A DNA stretch of 58,843 bases from Candidatus Wolfebacteria bacterium (GTDB lineage Bacteria; Patescibacteriota; Minisyncoccia; Phycocordibacterales; EsbW-18): the NCBI GenBank assembly GCA_022616195.1, contig JAKEFG010000001.1, forward strand, positions 1-58,843, in the 5' to 3' direction. Each line of letters starts with the position of its first letter. Within the stretch, counting starts at the first letter, position 1. Under the pieces are notes generated by a model. That model searched no databases. It was not told where the DNA came from and was given only the letters and a program-made list of their open reading frames with translations. Below are positions 9,090 through 19,082 of this stretch, in pieces. A program made the position numbers and the translations under genes.

Positions 9090-10186
9090 CGGTTCATTGG
9101 CATCACGAGGTATGTAAACGTTTTGTCGCCGACGCCCTGTATCACCAGTGGTTTTCCCTCCCCACTGAATTTAAGTGTGGTGCTGTCAGCGGTGAGCGAC
9201 TGAAAACTATCGGTGATGTATTTATGGTTGAACCCTATTGCGAGTTCCTCTCCAACAAGCGCCGCTTCGACTTTTGTGGTGTTCTCACCAATCTCGGGAT
9301 TGTTTGTTTCAACAGTAAATTGTTTTTTCTTTGGGGAGATGTTGAAAAGCACCTGATTGAACTTGTTTGAAAAAATAGTTGAGATTTTGAGTGTGTTTAC
9401 CAGGTCGTCTTTAAGAACCGTCGCCTCTGTCGTAAAACTGGTGGGGATGATCTGTTTGTAGTCGGGAAATGTTGCGTCAATAATGCGAGTGGTGAGATAT
9501 GTTTCACCGACAATAACCGACAGTTGATTCTCGCTTATTTGGAGTGTTGCGACGTCTCCTGCTTGGTCCAGCGTCCGGACAATTTCAGTAATGTTTTTAA
9601 GTGGTATGAGAAGCGGGGAAAACGAGTCGACTCCTTTGACTCTTAGCCGCTTCTCCGCAAGCCTGAATGAGTCTGTTGCTGCAAAAACAACGTCCCCGCG
9701 CTCTTCAACAACCAACACGCTTGAGAGCTCTGGCTTCATGCTTGATGGCGATGCCGCATACCACACCGCACGAAGCCCCGAGGCAAGATCTTTTGACGGA
9801 AGCGAGATTGTGTTGGTTTGTTTTGGTTTTGGAATGGTTGGAAAGTCTTCGTGTGGGAGTGTTTTAACGCGCGCCACGCTTCGTTCCGTCGCAACCTCCA
9901 AAACACCATCTTTCGTGCTAAGTACAACCGACGATGAGTTTGGGTTGTTTGCAAGAAAACTGTTCAATATGTCGCCCGGCACCGCCACCACGCCCTCATT
10001 GGTAATTTGTGCTGGGACTTGTATTTCAATACCCAAATCAAGGTTGGTTGCGCGAACGGTAAAGTTTTTCTTCTCGGCAACAAGGAGGACTGCGCGGAGA
10101 ATGGTAAGACTAAGGTTTTTCCCGGTTACTTTTTCCGCTCGAAAAACCATTTGCTCTAGTGTGTTTTTTGGTAGTGTTACGCGCAT
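9086..10186 (-). CDS. dnaN: DNA polymerase III beta sliding clamp
   Basis: Three-domain clamp features, start MRVTLPKNTLEQMVFRAEKVTGKNLSLTILRAVLL, C-terminal YLVMPMNR. Confidence 0.95.
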   Translation of the reverse strand: MRVTLPKNTLEQMVFRAEKVTGKNLSLTILRAVLLVAEKKNFTVRATNLDLGIEIQVPAQITNEGVVAVPGDILNSFLANNPNSSSVVLSTKDGVLEVATERSVARVKTLPHEDFPTIPKPKQTNTISLPSKDLASGLRAVWYAASPSSMKPELSSVLVVEERGDVVFAATDSFRLAEKRLRVKGVDSFSPLLIPLKNITEIVRTLDQAGDVATLQISENQLSVIVGETYLTTRIIDATFPDYKQIIPTSFTTEATVLKDDLVNTLKISTIFSNKFNQVLFNISPKKKQFTVETNNPEIGENTTKVEAALVGEELAIGFNHKYITDSFQSLTADSTTLKFSGEGKPLVIQGVGDKTFTYLVMPMNR

Positions 10187-10439
10187 GAAACAATAATATA
10201 ATAATGGTTATTAAGAGAATTTCTGTTTTTTTAGATAAAACATATTACTATTATTAGTGTTGTTGATAGGTGGAAAACCAAAACAAAACCCAACAGTCTT
10301 TGTTTTTTCAAGTATATCGGTGCGTAAGCGTGGGATAAAACATCTATGATATTGTTGACAGCTTTTTACCAACTATTAAACTCTCAACTTACACACAAAC
10401 TATCAACACACACAACAAAACTATTCCACAAAGCTGTCC
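10187..10439. other. AT-rich dnaA-dnaN intergenic region, putative oriC or part of it
   Basis: Low-GC noncoding 250 bp between dnaA and dnaN next to rpmH-rnpA-yidC. No perfect DnaA box seen here. Confidence 0.4.
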
Positions 10440-11831
10440 TCAAAGTAATGCGCGTATCTGATTAATCTCTTGCTCGAGCTCTGTGTCGGTACCCAGCTCC
10501 CGTTTTATTTTTTCATATGAGTGGATAACGGTTGTGTGGTCGCGGTTACCAATTTTTTGGCCAATCGCTGGGTAGGGCAGACTGAAGTCCTCACGAAGAA
10601 TATACATGATAAGCTGGCGCGGCTTCACAACCTCCTTCTTGCGTGTTTTCTTGTACACACTCTCCTCATCAATGTTGTAGAAATCAGCTATTACCCGCAC
10701 CACGTCTTTAACAGGAATAATACGTCTCGGCCGGAGATTGTTTTTGAGAAGCGTCTTAACCTCACCCAGAGAGAGCTCTCGTTGTTTTAGTTGGCACTGG
10801 CACACTAGTGTATTGAGCGCCCCCTCAAGCTCTCGAACATTGCCGTCTATAGTTGCCGCGAGGTGGTCAAGCACCTCGTCGTTGAACGAAAACCCAAGAA
10901 GCCCCGACTTCGCCTTAAGAATAGCCACCCGGGACTCCTTGTCGGGGGCTCCAATGTCGACGATCATGCCGGCATTAAATCGTGATTTGAGCCGCTCCTC
11001 TAGGTTGGGGATATAGTTTGGATGCTGGTCCGACGAAAAAACAATCTGACGGTTACTGTCGTACAGTGTGTTAAAAAGATGAAACAACTCCTCCTGCATT
11101 TTCTCCTTGTGTGAGAGGAACTGAACATCATCCATGATGAACACATCATATTTACGATACTTTTCCTTGAACGCATTAACTTTGTTTGATTGGAGGGCGT
11201 TGACAAGCTCCTGACTAAATTTTTCCGATGTGATATAAAAAACCTTTTTGTTGGGATAATTTTTTTTCACGACATTTCCAACTCCTTGGATCAAATGAGT
11301 TTTACCATACCCTGTTCTTCCATATACAAATAGCGGGTTGTATGAGGTACCAAGATTTTTGATTACCTGTTGCGCGGCGGCATACGCAAGTTCATTGAAC
11401 GAGCCAACAACGAACGAGTCGAAAACATAACGTGGATTAAGGTTATCTTCCTTGTTGATGTACAGGTCCTGTAGGGGCAATGCTCCTGGTGTGGGTGGGA
11501 GTGTGTGCGTGTCTTCAACCTGGTCATGTTTTCGTCGGGACACAACATACTCAAGCGACCGCACATCACCCACGAACGAACGTAGAGTTTTAAGAAGTAG
11601 AGCGTGGTATTTGCTGGAAACCCACTCTTTAACAAATTGGTTGGGAAGTGACAGATATACCACCCCGTCCTCTTGTTTCGATATATATGCGTCCTTGAAC
11701 CACGTTGTAAAATTAGCTTTTGAGATACCACCCTCAATCTCGGCGAGCGCGAGCACCCACAACTCTTTGTTGTCCATTGATTGTGTTTGTGTCATACCGG
11801 ACGGTGAGTCAACGTTTTGCATTATATACAC
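10440..11831 (-). CDS. dnaA: Chromosomal replication initiator DnaA
   Basis: NPLFVYGRTGYGKTHLIQGVGN, DVFIMDDVQFLSHKEKMQEELFHLFN, C-terminal GNRDHTTVIHSYEKI DnaA-box-binding motif. Confidence 0.97.
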   Translation of the reverse strand: MYIMQNVDSPSGMTQTQSMDNKELWVLALAEIEGGISKANFTTWFKDAYISKQEDGVVYLSLPNQFVKEWVSSKYHALLLKTLRSFVGDVRSLEYVVSRRKHDQVEDTHTLPPTPGALPLQDLYINKEDNLNPRYVFDSFVVGSFNELAYAAAQQVIKNLGTSYNPLFVYGRTGYGKTHLIQGVGNVVKKNYPNKKVFYITSEKFSQELVNALQSNKVNAFKEKYRKYDVFIMDDVQFLSHKEKMQEELFHLFNTLYDSNRQIVFSSDQHPNYIPNLEERLKSRFNAGMIVDIGAPDKESRVAILKAKSGLLGFSFNDEVLDHLAATIDGNVRELEGALNTLVCQCQLKQRELSLGEVKTLLKNNLRPRRIIPVKDVVRVIADFYNIDEESVYKKTRKKEVVKPRQLIMYILREDFSLPYPAIGQKIGNRDHTTVIHSYEKIKRELGTDTELEQEINQIRALL

Positions 11832-11964
11832 CTCACGATTTTACGGAACTTGTACAAAAAGGACATATATGTTAATACTATGTGGGCAACGTGTGGGTAA
11901 CGAGAGCCCGAAAGTACAACCAAGACACATCTACAAGCGAATAGTCAATAATTGTTGAACGGTT

Positions 11965-12099
11965 ATGAAGCGGACCTACCAACCCAAAAAAAGAAAGCGC
12001 AGCAAAACACACGGCTTCAGAGCGCGGCGCTCGTCGCCCGGCGGGTCAAAAACCATTACACGCCGGCGTCGAAAAGGGCGAAGCCGTCTGGCAGCGTAG
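11965..12099 (+). CDS. rpmH: 50S ribosomal protein L34 (44 aa)
   Basis: [44 protein letters not shown]. Not in the supplied ORF track because it is short. Adjacent to rnpA. Confidence 0.96.
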   Translation: MKRTYQPKKRKRSKTHGFRARRSSPGGSKTITRRRRKGRSRLAA

Positions 12100-12102
12100 T
12101 GT

Positions 12103-12447
12103 ATGTTGCCGAGAAGCAAGCGCGCAAACTCACAGATAATTTCCCCCACCCTCAAGCGGGGCAATGTGTATAACACCCCCCACCTCATACTGCGCGCGCT
12201 TCCAGGCAAGCGCACAGCATCAGCGTTTGTTGTTCCCAAACATCTCAACTGTAGCGCGGTTGAACGGAACACGCTTCGCAGGCGCGGGTATGCGGCGCTT
12301 GGCGAGCGTCTTGCAACAGTAGAGACACCGCACACACTCGTGTTCCTTTTTAAACGCGGCGCAAAAACATTGTCGACAAGAGTATTGGGCGATGAAATAC
12401 AAACCCTCTTGGACAAAGCAACTCCGAAGGAATACAATACACCGTAA
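12103..12447 (+). CDS. rnpA: Ribonuclease P protein component
   Basis: Basic protein with RTASAFVVPKHLNCSAVERNTLRRRGYAALGE (RNR-like motif), between rpmH and yidC. Confidence 0.85.
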   Translation: MLPRSKRANSQIISPTLKRGNVYNTPHLILRALPGKRTASAFVVPKHLNCSAVERNTLRRRGYAALGERLATVETPHTLVFLFKRGAKTLSTRVLGDEIQTLLDKATPKEYNTP

Positions 12448-13169
12448 TGTTTCGCGCTCTCGTTTACACCCCGCTCTATAACGGCCTGGTGTTTTTGATG
12501 GACCTACTTCCATGGGCGGACGTGGGAGTTGTGGTGGTTGTGTTCACGGTTGTTGTTCGGCTTGTTCTCTTTCCGCTTGCTCAGCGCGCGGTGAAAACAC
12601 AAATGGCAATGCGCGCACTGGAGCCGGAACTCAAACGCGTCAAAGAAAAACACACCGACAATAAACAGAAACAGGCGGAGGAGACCATGCGGCTCTATCG
12701 GGAGAACAAAGTGAACCCCTTCTCCAGTTTTTTAGTGCTCTTAATACAACTACCGATTATTTTTGGACTGTATTTTATTTTTTTACGCGGGGGGTTACCA
12801 AACATTGATACCGACCTTCTCTACTCATTTGTCTCAACGCCGGAGTCGGTTACCATGATGTTTTTGGGTCTCGTTGACCTGTCAAAAAAAAGCCTCATTC
12901 TCGCTGTTTTGACGGGAGTGACGCAGTTTGTGCAAGGCCGTCTTGCCGTTCCCATGACCCCGCCTCGGGCGAAGAACGCGTCGCTCAAAGACGATATCAC
13001 CCGGAGCATGCAGCTCCAGATTAAATACGTCATGCCGGTATTCATTGCTATCATTGCCTACACGCTGCCGTCGGTTATCGCGCTCTACTGGACGACCACC
13101 AACCTCTTCACGATCGGACAGGAACTCTTCGTCCGCAGAACACTCAAGAGGTCGACCAGCGCTCCCTAG
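12447..13169 (+). CDS. yidC: YidC/Oxa1 family membrane protein insertase
   Basis: MFRALVYTPLYNGLVFLMDLLPWADVGVVVVVFTVVVRLVLFPLAQRAVKTQMAMRALEPELKRVKEK... Confidence 0.94.
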   Translation: MFRALVYTPLYNGLVFLMDLLPWADVGVVVVVFTVVVRLVLFPLAQRAVKTQMAMRALEPELKRVKEKHTDNKQKQAEETMRLYRENKVNPFSSFLVLLIQLPIIFGLYFIFLRGGLPNIDTDLLYSFVSTPESVTMMFLGLVDLSKKSLILAVLTGVTQFVQGRLAVPMTPPRAKNASLKDDITRSMQLQIKYVMPVFIAIIAYTLPSVIALYWTTTNLFTIGQELFVRRTLKRSTSAP

Positions 13170-14398
13170 TCCTCACCTGCAACCGGTTCGAGTTGCACCA
13201 ACCATAACGACCCATCCCGTTTGTTGACGAATGAAAGTGAGCTACCGTCATCGCTCACGGATGGCGACACCATATCGATGGCCTCGCCGAAGTCGAATAA
13301 GTCGGCAATGAGAACTGCGAGTCCGGTCTCAGTGTCTATTTGCCACAGTGAGTCGGAAAGAGAGATGGTGCCACGGTACCATGAATCCGGCATGTCCACA
13401 GGGAGCGCATCCGGTACACCACAGTACACAACAGACGATAGAGACGTTCCCCACACACACTTCTCAGGGACCGTGCGAACGGAAAAGTGTTGTGTCACGC
13501 CACTATCGAGTATTGTTCGTTTGAGGAACATACCATCATCTGCTGACGCATAGATGACTGCGGTGCCGTCCTGATTTATGTTTGTTGTGAGGCCGCGCAA
13601 CCCAGCGAGCACTTTTGAGAACGAGCCGCTCTCAAGGGAGAGCAAGAAGAAGTATCCCGGAACGTTCCCGGACGGCTTTGTCGTCATGCCGATTACTTCG
13701 CTCCCTCCCCACTGCGGCAACCACTCACGCAGCAGCGAGGTAAACACCGATCTCACCGTGCCGTCAAGCAGTGTAATGTTACCCAGACTTCCGTCAGGAG
13801 TTCCAGTGAGGGAGAATACACCGCCCTCGGGGTTTGCGGCAACAGCGAGGAGGTTTGGCGGCAGAAAGTCGCCCGTGAGAAGCCCTCCTGTGCTGGTTCC
13901 CGCCGGTTCATGAACATTTCCCACAAACGTTTCAACGACGTTGGTGTCCTCCTCAAGATACTGCACAAACAGCCGGAGGGGGTCGATCCATACGGCGTTC
14001 TGTATTCGCGGGACGGTAGTGTTACTGACCGGAACTATCACTGTCGATGTCGCATACGCATCAAAGATGTGCCCGGTTGCTCGGTCGATGTAGCGGAGCA
14101 CCAACTTTCCATTCCGTTCGGTAAACACCGCCGCGGCGACCGGATCGGGCACCACCTGTCTCACGGGCGGGACAAATACCCCACCAGCATTGGTTGTTGT
14201 GCCGCCTTCGTCGGCATCGGTGTCGGTCTCTGCCTCGCCACCGAACAAGCCGAGCGGAAAGAACGTTCTGCCACTGTCTTCTGTAGAAGACGCAGTCTGT
14301 TCCCCATCATCACTTGTGGTGTAGAAGAAGATATACCACCCGACAGCTGCTGCTGCGGCGAGGAGAACTATGAAGATGGTGACAAATGTTTTTTTCAT
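13166..14398 (-). CDS. Secreted/membrane-anchored beta-propeller-like protein
   Basis: N-terminal TM (MKKTFVTIFIVLLAAAAAVGWYIFFY), Thr/Ser-rich linker, propeller-like repeats. Confidence 0.55.
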   Translation of the reverse strand: MKKTFVTIFIVLLAAAAAVGWYIFFYTTSDDGEQTASSTEDSGRTFFPLGLFGGEAETDTDADEGGTTTNAGGVFVPPVRQVVPDPVAAAVFTERNGKLVLRYIDRATGHIFDAYATSTVIVPVSNTTVPRIQNAVWIDPLRLFVQYLEEDTNVVETFVGNVHEPAGTSTGGLLTGDFLPPNLLAVAANPEGGVFSLTGTPDGSLGNITLLDGTVRSVFTSLLREWLPQWGGSEVIGMTTKPSGNVPGYFFLLSLESGSFSKVLAGLRGLTTNINQDGTAVIYASADDGMFLKRTILDSGVTQHFSVRTVPEKCVWGTSLSSVVYCGVPDALPVDMPDSWYRGTISLSDSLWQIDTETGLAVLIADLFDFGEAIDMVSPSVSDDGSSLSFVNKRDGSLWLVQLEPVAGED

Positions 14399-14415
14399 AA
14401 AAACCTCACCCCGCA

Positions 14416-15312
14416 TTACCTTCCGGAAATCTGACATGGTTGCCCGTAACAAATATGCCAATGCATTGACTCTTTTAAGTACTCATTGTTGCCGTGTTTG
14501 TAAATTATCCCAGCCGATGTATCTTCCGAACTGTCGGCATTGAACATTACCCATGAGTTAAAGTTACCGTTGTTGTCGTCCACATCGACGAATGGTATGC
14601 CCGGACCGTGGGTTAGGTGACCTATTGTCTCAGCACCACCCGTGACAATGATGGCACCACACCCGTTATTGTCAGTTCCGTGACCAATGACCACGTCGCA
14701 CGCATTTTTTGCTCCGATGAGACCACCAATTGCCTGTTGTGGTAGACCTGCGAGGTCGGCACAGGGACGAGTACCAGCGTTGCACGGGGCGACAACACCA
14801 ATACCCTCACCGAGCAGTCGTTCGCGTAGCTCAGCTTCTAGTGGTGTTGGGGGTAGCCCGCCCCCTGGGGCACCCGGTGGTGGAACCTGTCTCCCTACTT
14901 GATCGGTGACACGCTGGAGTGTGTTGACAATATCAAACCGCACAAGGGCGGGGTTGATGGTTTGGAGCAGGAGGAACGCGCCGAGCGCGAGGAGTAGTCC
15001 CCAGAGCGCGTCCTGAATCTTTTCCCGACCAGCGTCCTTCTTGAATATGCTTTCCGAGCCCATATATTCCACACCGCCGATGACTATCATGAGCACCGCT
15101 AAGCCGGTTGCAATGCCAAGCGCGAGCTTGAAGATTCCGTCGAGGTAGCTGCCGAGATTCGGGGCTTGTTCGCCAGCGCTCCCGATGCCCGGCAAGCTCT
15201 CCAGAAGTATTACGTTGGTGTTGCCTTGTTCTTCGGCAACGGTAATGAGGGGTGTAGCGGCCGGTGTCACAAGCAGCAGTAGAACGGCGAGTATGGTGAA
15301 AAAATGTTTCAT
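14416..15312 (-). CDS. VirB2/TrbC-like membrane protein fused to a C-terminal extracellular domain with M15/hedgehog-like motifs
   Basis: Signal peptide, two TM helices (FKLALGIATGLAVLMIVIGGVEYMGSES... IQDALWGLLLALGAFLLLQTINP), Cys-containing domain with HGPGIPFVDVD and MHWHICYGQPC. Confidence 0.55.
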   Translation of the reverse strand: MKHFFTILAVLLLLVTPAATPLITVAEEQGNTNVILLESLPGIGSAGEQAPNLGSYLDGIFKLALGIATGLAVLMIVIGGVEYMGSESIFKKDAGREKIQDALWGLLLALGAFLLLQTINPALVRFDIVNTLQRVTDQVGRQVPPPGAPGGGLPPTPLEAELRERLLGEGIGVVAPCNAGTRPCADLAGLPQQAIGGLIGAKNACDVVIGHGTDNNGCGAIIVTGGAETIGHLTHGPGIPFVDVDDNNGNFNSWVMFNADSSEDTSAGIIYKHGNNEYLKESMHWHICYGQPCQISGR

Positions 15313-15313
15313 G

Positions 15314-16045
15314 TCAGAATTCTATGGTAAAGGATGCCCGAGCCCTCTGGAGGATAGTTCGCGGGTTGGTAACGTCAAGCGCCACTGACGCGGTGCCGGC
15401 ATCTTCCCCCTTGTGCAATGTTATCTGCGGATTTTCCCCGGCGCGAGTGCCGTTGATGCGCCACGAGTAGACAAAGGCGTCCCGGTCAGGCCCGGAAAAG
15501 AAGAACGGATAGGCGCCGAAGGTTATCTCGTCGCGATTGAGCACCATGTCTTCTGAGAACGTGTGCTCAAAGAGTGTGCCGAGGAGTGGGCTATGCTCGT
15601 AGAAGAGCACCAAGGGGTCCGTGGTCGGGATCTGAACGACGCCCGCGGCGCGTATGGGTCCATCCTTGCTATCGCGAATTTCCACCGCTACCCTCACCGG
15701 CCCGCCCAAGATGCCGCCGGTGCGGTCGAGTGTCCGTCTCCCAAGCCCGGACAAACTTCCAAGCACCACCCCATCGGCTTTCCAGGTGTAGAACAATGCA
15801 TCGGGGTTACCGAACTGAGTGTCCGGTACAGCGACGATGTGCACATCCCCCCCGTCCGGATACAAGGCCTTGCCTTTATACAGGGGTGGCGTGTATGCAT
15901 TTGTCTCCCACAAAAGGTCAACGCCGGCAGGCAAGACAGTGACCGTCTGGACCGGAGCCTGCGAGTTTGCAGGCAACGGATAGGATATAACGAAAAGAAG
16001 CAGAATGACGAGGGCATATACACAATGTTTCTTACAAACTATCAT
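15314..16045 (-). CDS. Secreted protein with Ig/PKD-like repeats
   Basis: Signal peptide; repeated ...FYTWKADGVVLG... / ...FVYSWRINGTRAGENPQITL... units. Confidence 0.55.
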   Translation of the reverse strand: MIVCKKHCVYALVILLLFVISYPLPANSQAPVQTVTVLPAGVDLLWETNAYTPPLYKGKALYPDGGDVHIVAVPDTQFGNPDALFYTWKADGVVLGSLSGLGRRTLDRTGGILGGPVRVAVEIRDSKDGPIRAAGVVQIPTTDPLVLFYEHSPLLGTLFEHTFSEDMVLNRDEITFGAYPFFFSGPDRDAFVYSWRINGTRAGENPQITLHKGEDAGTASVALDVTNPRTILQRARASFTIEF

Positions 16046-16560
16046 GATTCGTTCGGTTGAGGAATAATCCCGTCAATGGTTCCTGTTGGCTGTTTCCGAG
16101 AACGTATGTCTCGGATGTTTGCAAGCCGACCGCGCGCCTCGCGGTTGTGTTCAGTGCTCTGGGTGATTCGCCTCGCGGTCTTGCGCACCGCTGACTTCCC
16201 TCCCCGGAGCGGCGCTTTCCCGGAGCCGCCGGGTTTCGGGAGCGCGATGCCGGTCTTCTCTTCGAGTTTGGTGAACAACAACTGTGCGCCGACAAACGCA
16301 ATCCATGTGGGGATGGCACTGATTGCGGGGATAAATTCAATGAGGGATGTCGTCCCTGTTGTGACAAGTCGTTTAGGGTTTGTAAAACCGATACTCACTC
16401 CATGCAGTTTAAACCACATCCAGAAATGGAGCCATGCGACCGGCACTATCACCACGTTTACGATAGGAATGAAACTCGCGAGGTCGTAGAGACCGGCAAC
16501 ACAAAACATGAGCGCCCATGTCGTATTCGGTACCCGATAGTTTGTGCTGGTGTCAGGCAT
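16042..16560 (-). CDS. T4SS-cluster membrane protein, unknown
   Basis: Multiple TM helices in the first 110 aa, basic C-terminus; same operon orientation as VirB4. Confidence 0.6.
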   Translation of the reverse strand: MPDTSTNYRVPNTTWALMFCVAGLYDLASFIPIVNVVIVPVAWLHFWMWFKLHGVSIGFTNPKRLVTTGTTSLIEFIPAISAIPTWIAFVGAQLLFTKLEEKTGIALPKPGGSGKAPLRGGKSAVRKTARRITQSTEHNREARGRLANIRDIRSRKQPTGTIDGIIPQPNES

Positions 16561-16566
16561 AGTTAT

Positions 16567-18408
16567 CTATGGCGCCGCCGGTGCTTCAAGCGGCTGTCGA
16601 CTTATGCCGCCTTGCTCCGCCCGCGCTTTTCTGATGGCGAGGATCTGCGACGGGTCGGAAGTGATTATCTGGTCTTCGGTATATGAGGCGATGATTTTAA
16701 TGGCGACGTGTTTGAGCCCCGCGAAGAAAATCCCTTCACCAGTATTTGACTCAAGCAGAAGATACTTTTCCTCATCGGTGAGATTGAATGTCCGCTGCAC
16801 CTGGTCTATGGATGTCGGCGACTGTTTGAGAAGAAGTTGGAGGGCAGAGTTGGTAATGATGGGAAGTCCATAGGGAGAGTTCAGAAAGTCACTTACGTCT
16901 TGGGTGATGGTAGCGAGCCCCACGTTATACTTACGTCCGCGCTTGGCAAGACCAAAAAGAAAAGATGCTGTGTCCTCCGACTGCATCATCCAGTGTGCCT
17001 CGTCCACAACCACGAGTTGTTTGCGAAGATCGCGACGCACCGTATTCCAGATGAAGTGTGTAACAATGTACATTGCGACAGGCTTGAGCTCGTCCTCCAT
17101 GTCGCGCAACGAAAAGACAATGAAGCGCTTGTTAATATCTACGTTTGTCGGACGATTAATGAAGCCAGCCCATGTGCCGCGGGTGTATTTTGACAGCCGC
17201 TGAGCGAGCGACTCACCACCCTCCATACCGGAGAGCACGAGCTCAAAATCAGAGAGCAAAGGCGGTTCAATACCAGTAAAATCATTCTCGCCAGTGATGT
17301 CCTTTAAGGCGTAGGTTTCTGTAATCGCGCGGTCAATCATGGAGTCCTCCTCGGGTGAGAGTCCGCCGAGCATAATGCGAAAGAGCCCGACTAGGGTTAC
17401 GATATGCGAACGAAGGATGTTCGTAGGGTCTTCATCGGCGGTAACTGGCGGGAGATCAAACGGGTTGATGTGGTGGTCACCGGCGATCGAGATATTGAAG
17501 TGCCTGCCGCCGGCGGCTTCCGCCATGTACTCATATTCGCGCTCCGGGTCAATCACGATAACACTCGTGTCGAACATGAGCGAACGGAGCACCTCAAGCT
17601 TCGTTGTGTATGACTTGCCAGCGCCGGAGGTCGCAAAGATGACCGAGTTGTAGTTTGGGAGCGAGAATCGGTCAAAGAGGACCAAACTGGAGTTGTGTCG
17701 ATTGATGCCGTAAAGAATTCCTTTGTCCGAGGTGAGGTCAAAGGAGACGAATGGGAAGAGTGAGGAGAGTGGAGAGGTGTTGAGTTTGGAGTATACTTTG
17801 AGTTCATCTTTTGCGATCGGGAGCACGCTCTGGAACCCCTGTTCTTGCTGGAAAAGTGCCGGCCGGATGTAGATCAGTTTCGACTCAAGTATTGATTTAA
17901 TCTGAGACTCCACTTTATCCAATTCGTCATCACTTGACCCATAGATGGCTATGTAGAGTCCAACATCAAAAAGTTTCTCGGTTGCTTGTTGGAGCTGATC
18001 GCGCAGGTTCTCAAGGTCTTGGTATGCAGTGTCGAGCATCGGATCGCGCACCAGCCCTTTCTCTTCACGGATGTTGATTTGACTCTGCACCTCGGCAACT
18101 TTTTTTCTGAACTCCTTGAGAACACGTGAGGTTTCCACTGGCTGTATCACAATTGATATATCGAAAACACGATCGAGATTAATGATAGGCGAGAACCAGT
18201 TATCCGAGAGAAACCGCGGATAGGATATGACAAAGAATGACCGGACGATTTTTTCACCCAGGTCCAGCTGACGGGGTGAGATTTTGAGCGCCGGGGGCGC
18301 AATGATGTCGCGAAGCTCAAGCACACCCGCCTCATAGATGTCTTTTGGGAGGATTGGTGCGATGTCGGACCGCCTTTCTTTTTTCTTTAGAAAATCAAAA
18401 AGTGCCAT
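16567..18408 (-). CDS. VirB4/TraC-type T4SS ATPase (main part)
   Basis: FATSGAGKSYTTKLEVLRSLMF Walker A, VIDPEREYEYMAEAAGGRHFNIS, QLVVVDEAHWMM Walker B, LATITQDVSDFL. Confidence 0.88.
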   Translation of the reverse strand: MALFDFLKKKERRSDIAPILPKDIYEAGVLELRDIIAPPALKISPRQLDLGEKIVRSFFVISYPRFLSDNWFSPIINLDRVFDISIVIQPVETSRVLKEFRKKVAEVQSQINIREEKGLVRDPMLDTAYQDLENLRDQLQQATEKLFDVGLYIAIYGSSDDELDKVESQIKSILESKLIYIRPALFQQEQGFQSVLPIAKDELKVYSKLNTSPLSSLFPFVSFDLTSDKGILYGINRHNSSLVLFDRFSLPNYNSVIFATSGAGKSYTTKLEVLRSLMFDTSVIVIDPEREYEYMAEAAGGRHFNISIAGDHHINPFDLPPVTADEDPTNILRSHIVTLVGLFRIMLGGLSPEEDSMIDRAITETYALKDITGENDFTGIEPPLLSDFELVLSGMEGGESLAQRLSKYTRGTWAGFINRPTNVDINKRFIVFSLRDMEDELKPVAMYIVTHFIWNTVRRDLRKQLVVVDEAHWMMQSEDTASFLFGLAKRGRKYNVGLATITQDVSDFLNSPYGLPIITNSALQLLLKQSPTSIDQVQRTFNLTDEEKYLLLESNTGEGIFFAGLKHVAIKIIASYTEDQIITSDPSQILAIRKARAEQGGISRQPLEAPAAP

Positions 18409-18410
18409 GA

Positions 18411-19067
18411 TTATTGTTGTGTTCCCGGAGGAATGGGTTTTCCCAACTCGCCCGGGTTGAAGATTTTGTAGTAGAGCTCAACCAGCTCCTCGGTACCGAG
18501 CCGCACAACGCGGATACCCGCGCCGCCGAGTCCCTGCTCTACAACGCTTAGCCGTTGTTCCAACTGGCTCCGGCTTTCTTCAAACGCCTCAATGCGGTTT
18601 TGCGCTCCCGTCTTTTTGTCACCGCCGCGCACTTTTCCAAAAATACCCTTGACACCCTCGGTTCCCTTGATGGTTGCGGCGCTGTAGGGAACGACGACGA
18701 AGAACCGTTTGGACATGATATTCACGTTCTCCACGAAACGTTTTATAAACTCAATGTATTCGCGCGTCTGGATTTTCATAAGGTCGCTGGTTTGTGCAAC
18801 GTAGCGCTCCTCAAGCAGTGCGATATAGGGGCGAATATCTAGGTCGCGTGACTCAACAAAAATCTGAATCGGGAACTCAAGAGAGTTGAGGAAATTCTGG
18901 AATTGCAAGACAATAGCCTCCTGCTCGTCCTGTGACTTAAGCGCGAAGTTTAAGGATGATGCGAGGAGCACTGCTCGCATGGATCTGTCCTTGAGCACCA
19001 CAACACCCGAGCGTATCTCCTGAATAGGCACGAAATCCTGGGATGATTTTGCTTTTGCCTGAGCCAT
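18411..19067 (-). CDS. TraC/VirB4 N-terminal-domain protein
   Basis: RSGVVVLKDRSMRAVLLASSLNFALKSQDEQEAIVLQFQNFLNSLEFPIQIFVESRDLDI; ends 2 nt before the VirB4 ATPase start. Confidence 0.75.
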   Translation of the reverse strand: MAQAKAKSSQDFVPIQEIRSGVVVLKDRSMRAVLLASSLNFALKSQDEQEAIVLQFQNFLNSLEFPIQIFVESRDLDIRPYIALLEERYVAQTSDLMKIQTREYIEFIKRFVENVNIMSKRFFVVVPYSAATIKGTEGVKGIFGKVRGGDKKTGAQNRIEAFEESRSQLEQRLSVVEQGLGGAGIRVVRLGTEELVELYYKIFNPGELGKPIPPGTQQ

Positions 19068-19082
19068 GCATCCTATTGTACC

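Noticed and set aside
12220-12513. Minus-strand ORFs overlapping rnpA/yidC
   Set aside because: Both real genes on the plus strand are well supported by family motifs.
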